Origin: Azophilus sp963663395
GTDB taxonomy: Bacteria; Pseudomonadota; Gammaproteobacteria; Pseudomonadales; Azotimanducaceae
Length of the DNA: 64,000 nt
Direction of reading: 5' to 3'
Assembly: GCA_963663395.1 (NCBI GenBank)
Contig: OY760226.1
Location: forward strand, 3,472,001-3,536,000
Part shown: positions 48,437 to 56,505 of the stretch, piece after piece
How positions within the stretch are numbered: position 1 is the stretch's first letter
Layout: every line of letters starts with the position of its first letter
Program-made: the position numbers and the translations under genes
Notes under the pieces: model-generated
Told to the model about the DNA's origin: nothing
Database searches by the model: none
What the model saw: only the letters and a program-made list of their open reading frames with translations

Positions 48437-49240
48437 ATGCGACGCCAGATCCCCACCGAATTCATCTACCAGGCAAGCGCCCTGGTGATCGCGCTTATCG
48501 TCGTGCACCTGATCTACATCACCGCCATCCGCCCGAACGCCCAGGCCATTCTCGATGCCCGGGCCGCCCAGGAAGCGGCGGGCGAACTGGTGGAGCAGGA
48601 GCAGTCGGTCTACGTGATGCTCAAGGATTTCGAGCAGGAGTCCTGCTTTATCCTCATGTTCTGGGCCATTGCCATCATCGGCTACAAGGCCAGAAGCGCC
48701 TTCAGGGAACGCAATATCCTGGATCAGGACATGGTGATCGTCACGGAGGGCGTGAGCATTCTCCCCGAAGACACCCGGGAATACGGCCGCCCCATCCAGG
48801 CCCTGCCGGAACGGCTGCAGTCGTTCCTGCTGCCCCGGGCGCTGATGTCGGCGCTGCAGCGCTTCGCCTCCACCCGCAACGTCCAGGACAGCGCCGAAGC
48901 GGTCCGCCAGGCCTGCGACGCCGAATCCGACCGGCTCGACAGCGAACTGGCCATGGTGCGCTATATCGCCTGGGCCATACCGAGCATCGGCTTCATCGGC
49001 ACCGTGCGCGGCATCAGCCAGGCGCTGGGCCAGGCCTACAAGGCGGTAGAAGGCGATATCAGCGGCGTGACCGCCAACCTGGGCGTGGCCTTCAACTCGA
49101 CCTTCATAGCGCTGGTGATCAGCATCGTGGTGATGTTCCTGATGCACCAGTTGCAGTTGATACAGGAACGCCTGGTGCGCGATGTCCAGGAATACTGCGA
49201 CCGGCGGCTGCTGCGGCACCTGCGGGTACGCGATTCGTGA
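48437..49240 (+). CDS. MotA/TolQ/ExbB-family proton channel of the vWA cluster
   Basis: A 267-aa channel subunit. Hydrophobic segments are at ~13-32 (LVIALIVVHLIYITAI), ~70-85 (CFILMFWAIAIIGYK), ~175-195 (IAWAIPSIGFIGTVRGISQALG) and ~225-245 (TFIALVISIVVMFLMHQLQL). The TM core with GFIGTVRGIS and GVAFNSTFIALVISI is the MotA/TolQ/ExbB signature. It is distinct from the exbB at 10.0 kb. The stop overlaps the start of the actin/Hsp70-like gene (GTGA). It probably forms the ion-conducting pentamer for which the two vWA proteins act as B subunits. Confidence 0.85.
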   Translation: MRRQIPTEFIYQASALVIALIVVHLIYITAIRPNAQAILDARAAQEAAGELVEQEQSVYVMLKDFEQESCFILMFWAIAIIGYKARSAFRERNILDQDMVIVTEGVSILPEDTREYGRPIQALPERLQSFLLPRALMSALQRFASTRNVQDSAEAVRQACDAESDRLDSELAMVRYIAWAIPSIGFIGTVRGISQALGQAYKAVEGDISGVTANLGVAFNSTFIALVISIVVMFLMHQLQLIQERLVRDVQEYCDRRLLRHLRVRDS

Positions 49241-50604
49241 TCCTGCTGGAGTTGAACGACGCCGCACTCGGCCTCTACCGGGACGGCCGCACGGTCTATT
49301 GCCAGCCCGCCATCGCCCACGTCGGCGCGGAACAGAGCCTGTTCGGGCTGGAGGCGCTGCGCATCTCCCGACTACACCCTCAGCAGGCCAATCAGCAATA
49401 CCTGGCGCGCCTGAACGCCGATCCCCTGCCGGTACCGGGCAAACAGGCGGCCAACCACGCGGACCTGGTCTATCTGCATCTCCTCGAACTGCAGGCTCAC
49501 CTGGGCGGTTCAATTCCAACCACCGGCGCTACGGCCGCCGGGCCGCTTTCAACTCAACGTGACGCAACGCCCCGCAAGCGGGGCATCCGCCTGCCCTGGG
49601 CAGGCAGGCGAAAGGAAAGCGCCACGGCCGCGCAGCGCGACGGATCGCACTCCGCGGCGCGACCAGGGACACCGGCACGCGCCGCAACATCCGGCGATTT
49701 CCGCAACGGCGGCCCGGGCCTCATCGCCGCCGTACCGGGCTCCCTGGCCACTGACCAGTTGGGGGTGCTGCTCGGCATCGCCCAGGAAGCGGGCATTGCC
49801 ATCGAGGGATTCGTCGACAGTGCGATACTCATGGCAAGCGCCGGTCCCATACCCGACCGTTGCTGGCTGCTGGACCTGCACCTGACGCGCGCCTGCCTGA
49901 CGGAACTGCACGCCGGCGAAGAGGTTGTGCGGGCCGGTGTGCAGGAATTCCCCGGCTGCGGGCTTGTCTCATGCCTGGACGGCTGGGCAAACCTGCTGGC
50001 CGACCGGTTCGTGCAGGACACCCGTTTCGATCCCCTGCACGCGGCGGACACCGAACAACAGCTCTTCGACCAGCTTTATGACTGGGCGCAGTCCGGCCGG
50101 GAAGGCGGAACAGGAGAGGAAGATTTCGCGGCCGAGATAAGGCACGGGGGCCATGAGCGGCGTGTGCAGGTGCCGGGCAATGCGCTACGGGGGAAACTGA
50201 CCCAACGGTTCGCCCAACTCGCCCAGAAGCTCCCCGATGGCGCCCAATTGCTGGTAGCGCCGCGCAGCGCCGCATTGCCCGGATTGTTGCCCGGCCTGGC
50301 TGAACTGGGCCTGCAGGCCGAAAGTCTTGCCACCGCTGCCCTCGAGCGGGCGTTCGAGCGTCACTGTGACCGCATCGCGGCGGGGCAGTTGTCGCTGGTC
50401 ACCCGGCTGCCCCGCGGCGGGGTTGCGCGGAACGCGGAAACGGACACCCGGCCGCGGGCAACGCACGTGCTTTGCGAGGACCGCGCCTGGCCGCTCAACG
50501 GCAATCCCTTCGGGCTGCCGGTCAAGGGCCGGGCCGGGGAAACCATGGAACGGGACGGGCGTCGCCTGCGGCTCATCGCAGTGCAGTCCGGCGACACAAT
50601 CTGA
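49237..50604 (+). CDS. Actin/Hsp70-like (ASKHA-type) protein of the vWA cluster
   Basis: A 455-aa cytoplasmic protein; GTG start overlapping the previous stop. The N terminus (MILLELNDAALGLYRDGRTV, then FGLEALRISRLHPQQANQQYLARLN) and the middle (LGVLLGIAQEAGIAIEGFVDSAILMAS ... CWLLDLHLTRACLTEL) follow the pattern of an Hsp70/FtsA-type ATPase: a first phosphate-loop-like strand pair, a domain with GIAQEAGI, and a second strand pair. The canonical DxGT loops are not intact, so ATP binding is doubtful. A ~50-residue Arg/Ala-rich low-complexity insertion lies at ~105-155. The only probable cytosolic component besides the channel N termini; perhaps an assembly or regulatory factor. Confidence 0.55.
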   Translation: MILLELNDAALGLYRDGRTVYCQPAIAHVGAEQSLFGLEALRISRLHPQQANQQYLARLNADPLPVPGKQAANHADLVYLHLLELQAHLGGSIPTTGATAAGPLSTQRDATPRKRGIRLPWAGRRKESATAAQRDGSHSAARPGTPARAATSGDFRNGGPGLIAAVPGSLATDQLGVLLGIAQEAGIAIEGFVDSAILMASAGPIPDRCWLLDLHLTRACLTELHAGEEVVRAGVQEFPGCGLVSCLDGWANLLADRFVQDTRFDPLHAADTEQQLFDQLYDWAQSGREGGTGEEDFAAEIRHGGHERRVQVPGNALRGKLTQRFAQLAQKLPDGAQLLVAPRSAALPGLLPGLAELGLQAESLATAALERAFERHCDRIAAGQLSLVTRLPRGGVARNAETDTRPRATHVLCEDRAWPLNGNPFGLPVKGRAGETMERDGRRLRLIAVQSGDTI

Positions 50605-50668
50605 GCGATATCGAGATTCTTATTTTATAATTATCAGATAGTTATAGACTGAACTTTGAATTAGACAC
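50605..50668 (+). promoter_or_regulatory. AT-rich gap before the vWA gene pair, probable internal promoter
   Basis: This 64-bp gap is strikingly AT-rich compared with its neighbours. It contains TATAAT (50626-50631) and other A/T runs; no convincing -35 box was found. It could be an internal promoter letting the two vWA genes be expressed apart from the upstream genes. Confidence 0.35.
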
Positions 50669-51757
50669 ATGCGGTCAAAGCGACGGCTGAGCGTATTCTC
50701 ACTTTCCTTCCTGGACGTCATGTCCTGCGGGTTCGGCGCCGTCGTGCTCATCTTCCTGATCATCAACCACGAGACGGAAGAGAAAGCCAAGGTGGTCAAC
50801 AAGGACCTGCTCGCGGAGATTCGGCTGCTGGACTACCAGGTTCGCAACGGCGAGGAAGACCTGTTCGAGTTGAAGGAACGCCTGGAGGACATTTGGCAGC
50901 GACTCGATGATTCCGACCTGAAACTCGCCAGCACGGAGGCGGATATCGAGGAGACCCGCAACGAGTTCGGCGACCTGAGCGAGCGTTCCCGCGCGGAAGA
51001 GGAAAGCCTGAACGAGTTGAAGACCGATGTTGAGGACCGGGAAGAGGAACTCGAGCGCCTGCGCGCCATCAACGAAGCGAACGAGGGGGCGCGCGTGCGC
51101 GGTTTCGCCGGCGAAGGCGATCGGCAGTACCTGACCGGCCTCAAGGTCGGCGGTGCCAACATCCTCATCGCGGTGGACACTTCGGCCAGCATGCTGGACG
51201 AGACCATCGTCAACGTGCTGCGCCGCCGCAACATGCCGGAGCAGCGGCGGCGCATGGCGCCCAAGTGGCAGCGCGCGGTGAGTACCGTGGAATGGCTGAG
51301 CGCGCAACTGCCGCTGGATTCGGACTTCCAGATCTTCACGTTCAACACTTCGACAACCTCGCTGCTCGAAGGCAGCAACGACCGTTGGGTACCACTCGGC
51401 GACGGCAGCGACCTGGAAGCCGCCATCGGCCGGCTGAAGGACGTGATCCCCACTGAAGGCACCAGCCTGGTCAGCCTGGTCACCAAGCTGCGCAACCTGG
51501 ACCCCCTGCCGGACAACGTCTACCTCATCGTCGACTCGCTGCCCACCCAGGGCATGCGCTCCCCACGGCGCTCGACCATCTCGGGCTCGGACCGCCTGGG
51601 CCTGTTCCGGGACGCCCTGCGCGAACTGCCCAACCAGGTGCCGATCAACGTGATCATGTTCCCCATGGAGGGCGATCCACTCGCGGCGGCCGCGTTCTGG
51701 AACCTCTCCCGTACCTCCGGAGGCGCTTTCATGGCGCCGTCGCGGGACTGGCCCTGA
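50669..51757 (+). CDS. vWA protein with ExbD/TolR-like transmembrane helix (first copy)
   Basis: A 362-aa protein. After a short basic N terminus comes one membrane helix SFLDVMSCGFGAVVLIFLI, which places an Asp (D16) as in the LIDV motif of ExbD/TolR. A coiled coil of ~95 residues (40-135; ELKERLEDIWQRLDD ... DREEELERLRAINE) is followed by a von Willebrand A domain (~160-355) with the MIDAS motif D170-T-S-A-S and IFTFNTSTTSLL, PTEGTSLVSLV, and DNVYLIVDSLP. It is predicted to sit in the inner membrane with the vWA domain in the periplasm. It replaces the usual peptidoglycan-binding part of a stator B subunit. TGA/ATG overlap with the second copy. Confidence 0.82.
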   Translation: MRSKRRLSVFSLSFLDVMSCGFGAVVLIFLIINHETEEKAKVVNKDLLAEIRLLDYQVRNGEEDLFELKERLEDIWQRLDDSDLKLASTEADIEETRNEFGDLSERSRAEEESLNELKTDVEDREEELERLRAINEANEGARVRGFAGEGDRQYLTGLKVGGANILIAVDTSASMLDETIVNVLRRRNMPEQRRRMAPKWQRAVSTVEWLSAQLPLDSDFQIFTFNTSTTSLLEGSNDRWVPLGDGSDLEAAIGRLKDVIPTEGTSLVSLVTKLRNLDPLPDNVYLIVDSLPTQGMRSPRRSTISGSDRLGLFRDALRELPNQVPINVIMFPMEGDPLAAAAFWNLSRTSGGAFMAPSRDWP

Positions 51758-52749
51758 TGAGCAAGCGGTCCCGCCGCGATGTGGAGGAGTTCAGTGTCTC
51801 CTTCCTGGACGTCATCTGTTGTGGATTCGGCGCCATCATCCTGCTGCTGATGATCACGAAGACGGTGGAGCCCGTGCTGCTCGAGAAGACATCGGTCAGC
51901 CTCGAAGGCCAGGTGGCTTCCCGGGAACAGGCGCTCTTCGAGATCAAGGGACAGATCAACGAACTGCGCCGCCAGCTCGACGATGCCTCCGACCAGCTCG
52001 ACGACAACCTGCTGGAACTGGCCCGCCTGCAACGGGAACTGAACCGGATTCTCGGCCGCTTCACCGCGACCAGCGAGCAGAACGACAGCATGCGCATCGA
52101 AACCATGAAGCTCGCCGCCGCCCGCCAGTCCCTCACCGACGAGATGGAAAGCCTGCTGGGTGCCGATTTCCGCCGCCAGACAGACCTGGTCGGCGGCATC
52201 GCCGTGGACAGCGAGTACATCGTCTTCATCATCGACACCTCAGGCAGCATGTTCGCCGGCGCCTGGCCCCAGGTGCTGCGCAAGGTGCAGGAGACGCTGG
52301 ACGTCTACCCCACGGTGAAAGGCATCCAGGTGATGAACGACATGGGGGAATACATGTTCGGCGGCTTCCGCGGCCAGTGGATTCCGGACACGCCGGCCCG
52401 CCGCCAGGCCATCATCAATACGCTGCGCACCTGGAACCCCTTCAGCAACTCAAGCCCCGTGGAGGGCATACAGGCCGCGATCGACACCTACTACGCACCG
52501 GACAAGCGAATCGGCATCTACGTCTTCGGCGACGACTACAGCGGCAATTCCGTCGAGGAGGTGGTGGATGCCGTCGACCGCATCAACGTGGCCGACGAAT
52601 CCGGCCGCCGGCGGGTGCGCATCAACGCCGTCGGCTTTCCGGTACACCTGCAGCGGCCCAACGCGCGCGTGTACCGATTCGCCGCCCTGATGCGCGAACT
52701 CGCCTACCGCAACGACGGCACATTTGTAGGGCTTTCCGACTTTCAGTGA
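51757..52749 (+). CDS. vWA protein with ExbD/TolR-like transmembrane helix (second copy)
   Basis: A 330-aa paralogue of the preceding gene, starting within its stop codon (TGATG). The helix VSFLDVICCGFGAIILLLMI repeats the same LDV-xx-CGFGA pattern with D18. The coiled coil (~45-125) is followed by a vWA domain with D160-T-S-G-S and IGIYVFGDDYSGNSVEEVV. The pair shares the membrane signature but the vWA halves are clearly different, so the two probably have distinct ligands and may pair as a heterodimer. Last gene of the cluster; convergent with the SopB-like gene. Confidence 0.82.
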   Translation: MSKRSRRDVEEFSVSFLDVICCGFGAIILLLMITKTVEPVLLEKTSVSLEGQVASREQALFEIKGQINELRRQLDDASDQLDDNLLELARLQRELNRILGRFTATSEQNDSMRIETMKLAAARQSLTDEMESLLGADFRRQTDLVGGIAVDSEYIVFIIDTSGSMFAGAWPQVLRKVQETLDVYPTVKGIQVMNDMGEYMFGGFRGQWIPDTPARRQAIINTLRTWNPFSNSSPVEGIQAAIDTYYAPDKRIGIYVFGDDYSGNSVEEVVDAVDRINVADESGRRRVRINAVGFPVHLQRPNARVYRFAALMRELAYRNDGTFVGLSDFQ

Positions 52750-52777
52750 TCCCGGGGCGGAAGTACCCGCGCCCCGC

Positions 52778-54970
52778 CTATTGCGGCGAAAAATCCCGGC
52801 GGGCCTGCATCCAGACGACCTTGTCGGCGTCCACCTCCAGGAGCCGCCCATTCTGGTGGTCGGCGACCGTGGCGATGAATTTCACTTCGGCATCAAGCTG
52901 AGCGACGGGTTGCCTGTCGCCGCTGCAACTCAGGAGCGGCGTTTCACCCATCAGGTGCGCAGCCAGAGCCAGCCGCGACGCGGCAAGCCGGTGCGCTTCG
53001 GCGCCGGCAGGCCAATCGCCCCCGGCCAGCCACAGGGCCTTCAGCTGCTGTCCGGTCTCCCGCAAAGTGCGTGCGCGCCTCGCCATGAAGTCACGGTCCT
53101 CCTTCTGCCGGACGAGCGCGTGACCGATGTCCAGCGACGCGGGATGGTCGTCCCCATGCTCCTGAACGGATTGCAGATGATCTTCTTCCAGGGCGTATAA
53201 GTCGTGGCTCGCATCCCGAACTTGCAACTCCATGGCTTCGACACTCGCCACGACCGCACCCCCCAAGTCCCGTGAATTTTCGTCCCCAAGCAGACCGGTC
53301 ATCGCCTTCAGGCGGCCGGCCCTTTCACGCGGCGCGGCGTAGAGCGGATTCGCATCAAGTTTTTCACGTCCGGCCGACAGGGCGAATTGCCGGACTTCGA
53401 CATTGGCCAGAATCGTGCACGGCTCGCCCGTCACGCCATGCACGCGCAACTCGAGGGGGCTTCCCGATTCCAGTTCGTCCAGCGCATCGCGCTGCGCGGA
53501 CCACGTCTCGAAATCATCGGCCTGCAAAAGCGAGACGGAAAACAGATGCACCCGGGCGATCTCGCCGCCCAGCCCCCACTGCAGTTGCTGCGGGTCCGTC
53601 AGGAGCGCGGTTGCGGCCAGTTCCCGGGCACTACCCCGGCAGACCTCGGTACGCATCGCCCAGGCGCAGTGTTCGGCGAACTCCGGATCGTCCCGTATTC
53701 TGCTGCAGCGGTACGCCGCCTGCTGCTCTTCGGTACTGTCGGCCCGTGGCATGCGCGCTTCCCCAATGGGCAAGGTGCCCACAAGCGCTTTCAGCTCGTG
53801 GTCGGCCAGCCGCGTCAGCATGCCCCTGTCCAGTTCGGTAGCGCCGATGACGCGATGGCGTAGCGCCGAGAACAGGGGTTCGCCCAGGTGGTTGGCGAGA
53901 TTGGTCTGCTCGAGGTCTGCCACGTGCCGGTAACGCGCTTCCGGGGAGGCATCGGCGCTGTCACCTGACGGCAAACCGTCCGCCAGGCGGGCCCGGAGCA
54001 ACCTGCCGGGTACGAAGCGGCTGTCTACCGCGACCGGCTTGCCCGGGCCGATCGGCAGGATCGTTTCGATTCGTCTGACAAGGTCTGCCCAGGGCAGGCC
54101 GCTCGACGTCAGATAGTTGTGGCTGTCGGCAAGACGTTGCAGCGATTCCCTGGCCAGTGTTGCGTCCGTGACGCTCAACACACTGGCTTCGACCAGCCCG
54201 CCGAGCTCGGCGGCCAAGCGGGACGTGTAAATGTGCAGATCGTGCCTGTTAGAACGCAGCAGGCTCGACAGCTTGCGCCAATCCTGCGAATTCAACCACC
54301 CGGTACGCGCTCGCTCGAGCAGTTTGTCCACTGACCGGGTCTCATCCTCGACTTGCGACAGAATGTCCGCAACCGCATAGAGGCTGTCCGTCTGTTGATC
54401 CGTTAGATCGTCTGCATCCAGCAATTCGTCCACTTTCGCGTCGAATCCCCGCCGTGCGGCTTCTTCGTCCGGCGTAAGCCAGGGGAGTCGCCGCTCGCGC
54501 ATCTGCCACCCTGCCGATTGCGGCGGCTGTTCGGGTGCCAGCCCTTCCCGTGCCTGTCCGGAGGGCGTATCCGGGCCGCCCTTCGGCGTAGGAGACGCCG
54601 TTGTCTCTCGAGAATCAATCGGCTTGAATTGCGCCTCGGCGCTTGCGGTTTCCCCCGCCCGGGGACTTTGTTGAATCGTGCGATCCGGAGCCCCCTCCGG
54701 AATCGGTGACACCCGCCGGCCAGCGAGCGCGCCTTGACCGGACCAGGCTCCTGCTCCGGCAGTGTCGACCTGCCTGCTTCCAACCACCCGTTCGGTGGCG
54801 CTCCCGCCGCCATCCATGCGTATCCGTGTCCCCTGTTGAACTGTGAGCGTCCTGCGGGCCTCACCAGGCTGGTTGTGCAAGCTCGACCCGGCATCGGGCA
54901 AACCCCGCGACCGGAATCGCCTCACCGTACGACATGATGCCGCGGAGTCGCTCTCCCGAGAGCGAGACAT
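52778..54970 (-). CDS. Large protein with SopB/IpgD-like C-terminal motif (degenerate)
   Basis: A ~730-aa protein of uncertain function. The first ~150 residues are Ser/Gly/Pro-rich and disordered-looking. A largely helical region follows (LTDQQTDSLYAVADILSQVEDETRSVDKLLERA; TSRLAAELGGLVEASVLSV). The C-terminal part resembles SopB/IpgD inositol-phosphate phosphatases: VRQFALSAG, then LAASRLALAAHLMGETPLLSCSGDR and LDAEVK. SopB has CKSGKDRTG; here it reads C682-S-G-D-R-Q, so the Cx5R catalytic spacing is lost, and the usual ~100-residue tail is short. It may be an inactive relative or a chance resemblance. Third-position GC in its first ~50 codons appears lower than in neighbouring genes. The start is uncertain (54970, or 54817 with AGGGGA upstream). 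Confidence 0.5.
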   Translation of the reverse strand: MSRSRESDSAASCRTVRRFRSRGLPDAGSSLHNQPGEARRTLTVQQGTRIRMDGGGSATERVVGSRQVDTAGAGAWSGQGALAGRRVSPIPEGAPDRTIQQSPRAGETASAEAQFKPIDSRETTASPTPKGGPDTPSGQAREGLAPEQPPQSAGWQMRERRLPWLTPDEEAARRGFDAKVDELLDADDLTDQQTDSLYAVADILSQVEDETRSVDKLLERARTGWLNSQDWRKLSSLLRSNRHDLHIYTSRLAAELGGLVEASVLSVTDATLARESLQRLADSHNYLTSSGLPWADLVRRIETILPIGPGKPVAVDSRFVPGRLLRARLADGLPSGDSADASPEARYRHVADLEQTNLANHLGEPLFSALRHRVIGATELDRGMLTRLADHELKALVGTLPIGEARMPRADSTEEQQAAYRCSRIRDDPEFAEHCAWAMRTEVCRGSARELAATALLTDPQQLQWGLGGEIARVHLFSVSLLQADDFETWSAQRDALDELESGSPLELRVHGVTGEPCTILANVEVRQFALSAGREKLDANPLYAAPRERAGRLKAMTGLLGDENSRDLGGAVVASVEAMELQVRDASHDLYALEEDHLQSVQEHGDDHPASLDIGHALVRQKEDRDFMARRARTLRETGQQLKALWLAGGDWPAGAEAHRLAASRLALAAHLMGETPLLSCSGDRQPVAQLDAEVKFIATVADHQNGRLLEVDADKVVWMQARRDFSPQ

Positions 54971-55168
54971 GCCGTGTCCCGTTCCGACACCCGGATAGCC
55001 AAAAAGTTGCCCGGTTGCGCGGGCGCATCCAGCTTGCCCCGGGCAGCCCGAACCGCGGCGGAGTTCGCCGACCGGCCTGCATCGCGCAATTTCGGCGATA
55101 TCAGCGCGCCGGAACTTGTGGAGTTGAAGAAGCTGATTTATAAGTGGTTCCTGTGGTAGAGCGCCCGT

Positions 55169-55813
55169 ATGAAAAAGTTCCGAATGTCGCATCACTGGGC
55201 CGGGCCGCAAGCCAGGTCAGCGGCACTGATCCTGGCCTGTAGCCTGCTCACAGCCTGTGCGGGCGGCAGCGTGGCCGTGCCGACCAGCTTCCCGGTGCCG
55301 CTGCTGGAGAAAGTCCAGCTTCCGGTTGGCATCCATCTCGATGATGCCCTCAACGGCTATACCCACGTCGAAACCGTTGAAGGCCGCGGCGAGTGGGAGA
55401 TCGAACTCGGATCTGCGCAGCGATCGATGTTCGACAACTTGCTGAAGGGCATGTTCATCGGCCACCGCTTCGTCGAGCGGGCCGATGCCCACAATCCCGA
55501 TGTGGCGGCCGTGCTGGTTCCTTCCATCGAGGAACTGCAGTTCACCTTGCCGAGCCAGACCCGCACGGAGTATCACGAGGTCTGGATCCGCTACCACTTC
55601 CGCATGCTCGACAACCGGGGCAACGTTCTCGGCGACTGGCCTCTAATGGCATACGGCAAGTCCCATCAGCAGAACCACGGCGGCGCCTCGGCATCGCTGC
55701 AGGCCGCCGCACTCGATGCCTGCCGGGACGCCATGGCCGATTTCGCTATCCGCTTCCGGTCCTTTCCCGGCGTGGGCGCCTGGCTGCAGAGCGAACTGGG
55801 AGGCACGACATGA
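55169..55813 (+). CDS. Lipoprotein of unknown function (first of pair)
   Basis: A 214-aa predicted lipoprotein with lipobox LTAC (C30). The mature part begins GGSVAVPTSFPVPLLEKVQLPVGIHLDD and contains RTEYHEVWIRYHFRMLDNRGNVLGDWPLMAYGKSHQQNHG, an arrangement of strands and helices. The YHEVWIRYHFRMLD and AAALDACRDAMADFAIRF segments vaguely resemble LptE/LPP20-type lipoproteins, but I cannot assign a family. Its stop overlaps the next ATG (ATGA). Position suggests a connection with the upstream ExbB/vWA cluster, on the same strand but separated by the SopB-like gene. Confidence 0.65.
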   Translation: MKKFRMSHHWAGPQARSAALILACSLLTACAGGSVAVPTSFPVPLLEKVQLPVGIHLDDALNGYTHVETVEGRGEWEIELGSAQRSMFDNLLKGMFIGHRFVERADAHNPDVAAVLVPSIEELQFTLPSQTRTEYHEVWIRYHFRMLDNRGNVLGDWPLMAYGKSHQQNHGGASASLQAAALDACRDAMADFAIRFRSFPGVGAWLQSELGGTT

Positions 55814-56505
55814 GGCCGGCGTCAACCGGGCTACTGTCTCTGCTGCGTTGGCTGGCATTGGGCTCCCTTGTCCCCATATTCGCGGGCGGATGCGTCACGG
55901 CGACGGTGCAGCAGGTCCGCGAGGCGGATACGGGGATGTCAGCCGGCGAGTCAATCGTGGTGCTGGGACGTCGAAGCCAGCCTGCAACCGCTGAAACCGA
56001 ACTGGATTTCATTTCCTGCGTGGCCGGCAAGATGACCGGCGGCGCGAACCAGGTCAACGTGATCCCGGAACAGCAGTTCATCGATGCCACCTTCCCCTGG
56101 TTCGAACCGCGCACCGCGCCTGCCCAGGCCAACGACCTGCCCGGGCTGCTCGACCACCCGCCCCTGGCGAATCAACTGGCCCGAATGGGGCTCAAGTACC
56201 TGGTCTGGATCGAAGGCTCCACGGAACAGACGGACTCCGGCGGCTCCCTGAGCTGTGCGGTCACGCCGGCGGGGGGCGGCTGCTTCGGATTCCTTTCCTG
56301 GGAAAACGACTCCGCCTACGAGGCATCGATCTGGGACATCGAGAGCGGCACCGCCGCCGGCCGGATCAGTTCAGAGGCGATCGGCACCAGTTACATGCCG
56401 GCGGTGATCGTGCCCATCCCAATCCTGGCCCGCGTCCGCTCTTCCGCCTGCACGGCACTGGCCGACCAGCTCAAGGCGTTCGTGAACAACGAGAGTCCCG
56501 GATAG
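55810..56505 (+). CDS. Lipoprotein of unknown function (second of pair)
   Basis: A 231-aa predicted lipoprotein, lipobox FAGGC (C28), co-translated with the preceding gene. It contains ESIVVLGRRSQPATAETELDFISCVAGKM, several Cys (two in SLSCAVTPAGGGCFGF that could form a disulfide), and KYLVWIEGST, AYEASIWDIESGTAAGRISSE. These strands recall proteins with a peptidoglycan- or sensor-type fold, but no family is recognised. The frame extends upstream past 55810, but the homologous-looking start is the signal peptide ATG. Confidence 0.65.
   Translation: MRPASTGLLSLLRWLALGSLVPIFAGGCVTATVQQVREADTGMSAGESIVVLGRRSQPATAETELDFISCVAGKMTGGANQVNVIPEQQFIDATFPWFEPRTAPAQANDLPGLLDHPPLANQLARMGLKYLVWIEGSTEQTDSGGSLSCAVTPAGGGCFGFLSWENDSAYEASIWDIESGTAAGRISSEAIGTSYMPAVIVPIPILARVRSSACTALADQLKAFVNNESPG

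Noticed and set aside
49509..49612. CRISPR-like or REP-like repeat with GCCCCGC/GCGGGGC and CGCCTGCC hairpins
   Set aside because: Only one copy of each; it lies inside the coding frame of the ASKHA-like gene, where it encodes a low-complexity insertion. No spacers or cas genes.
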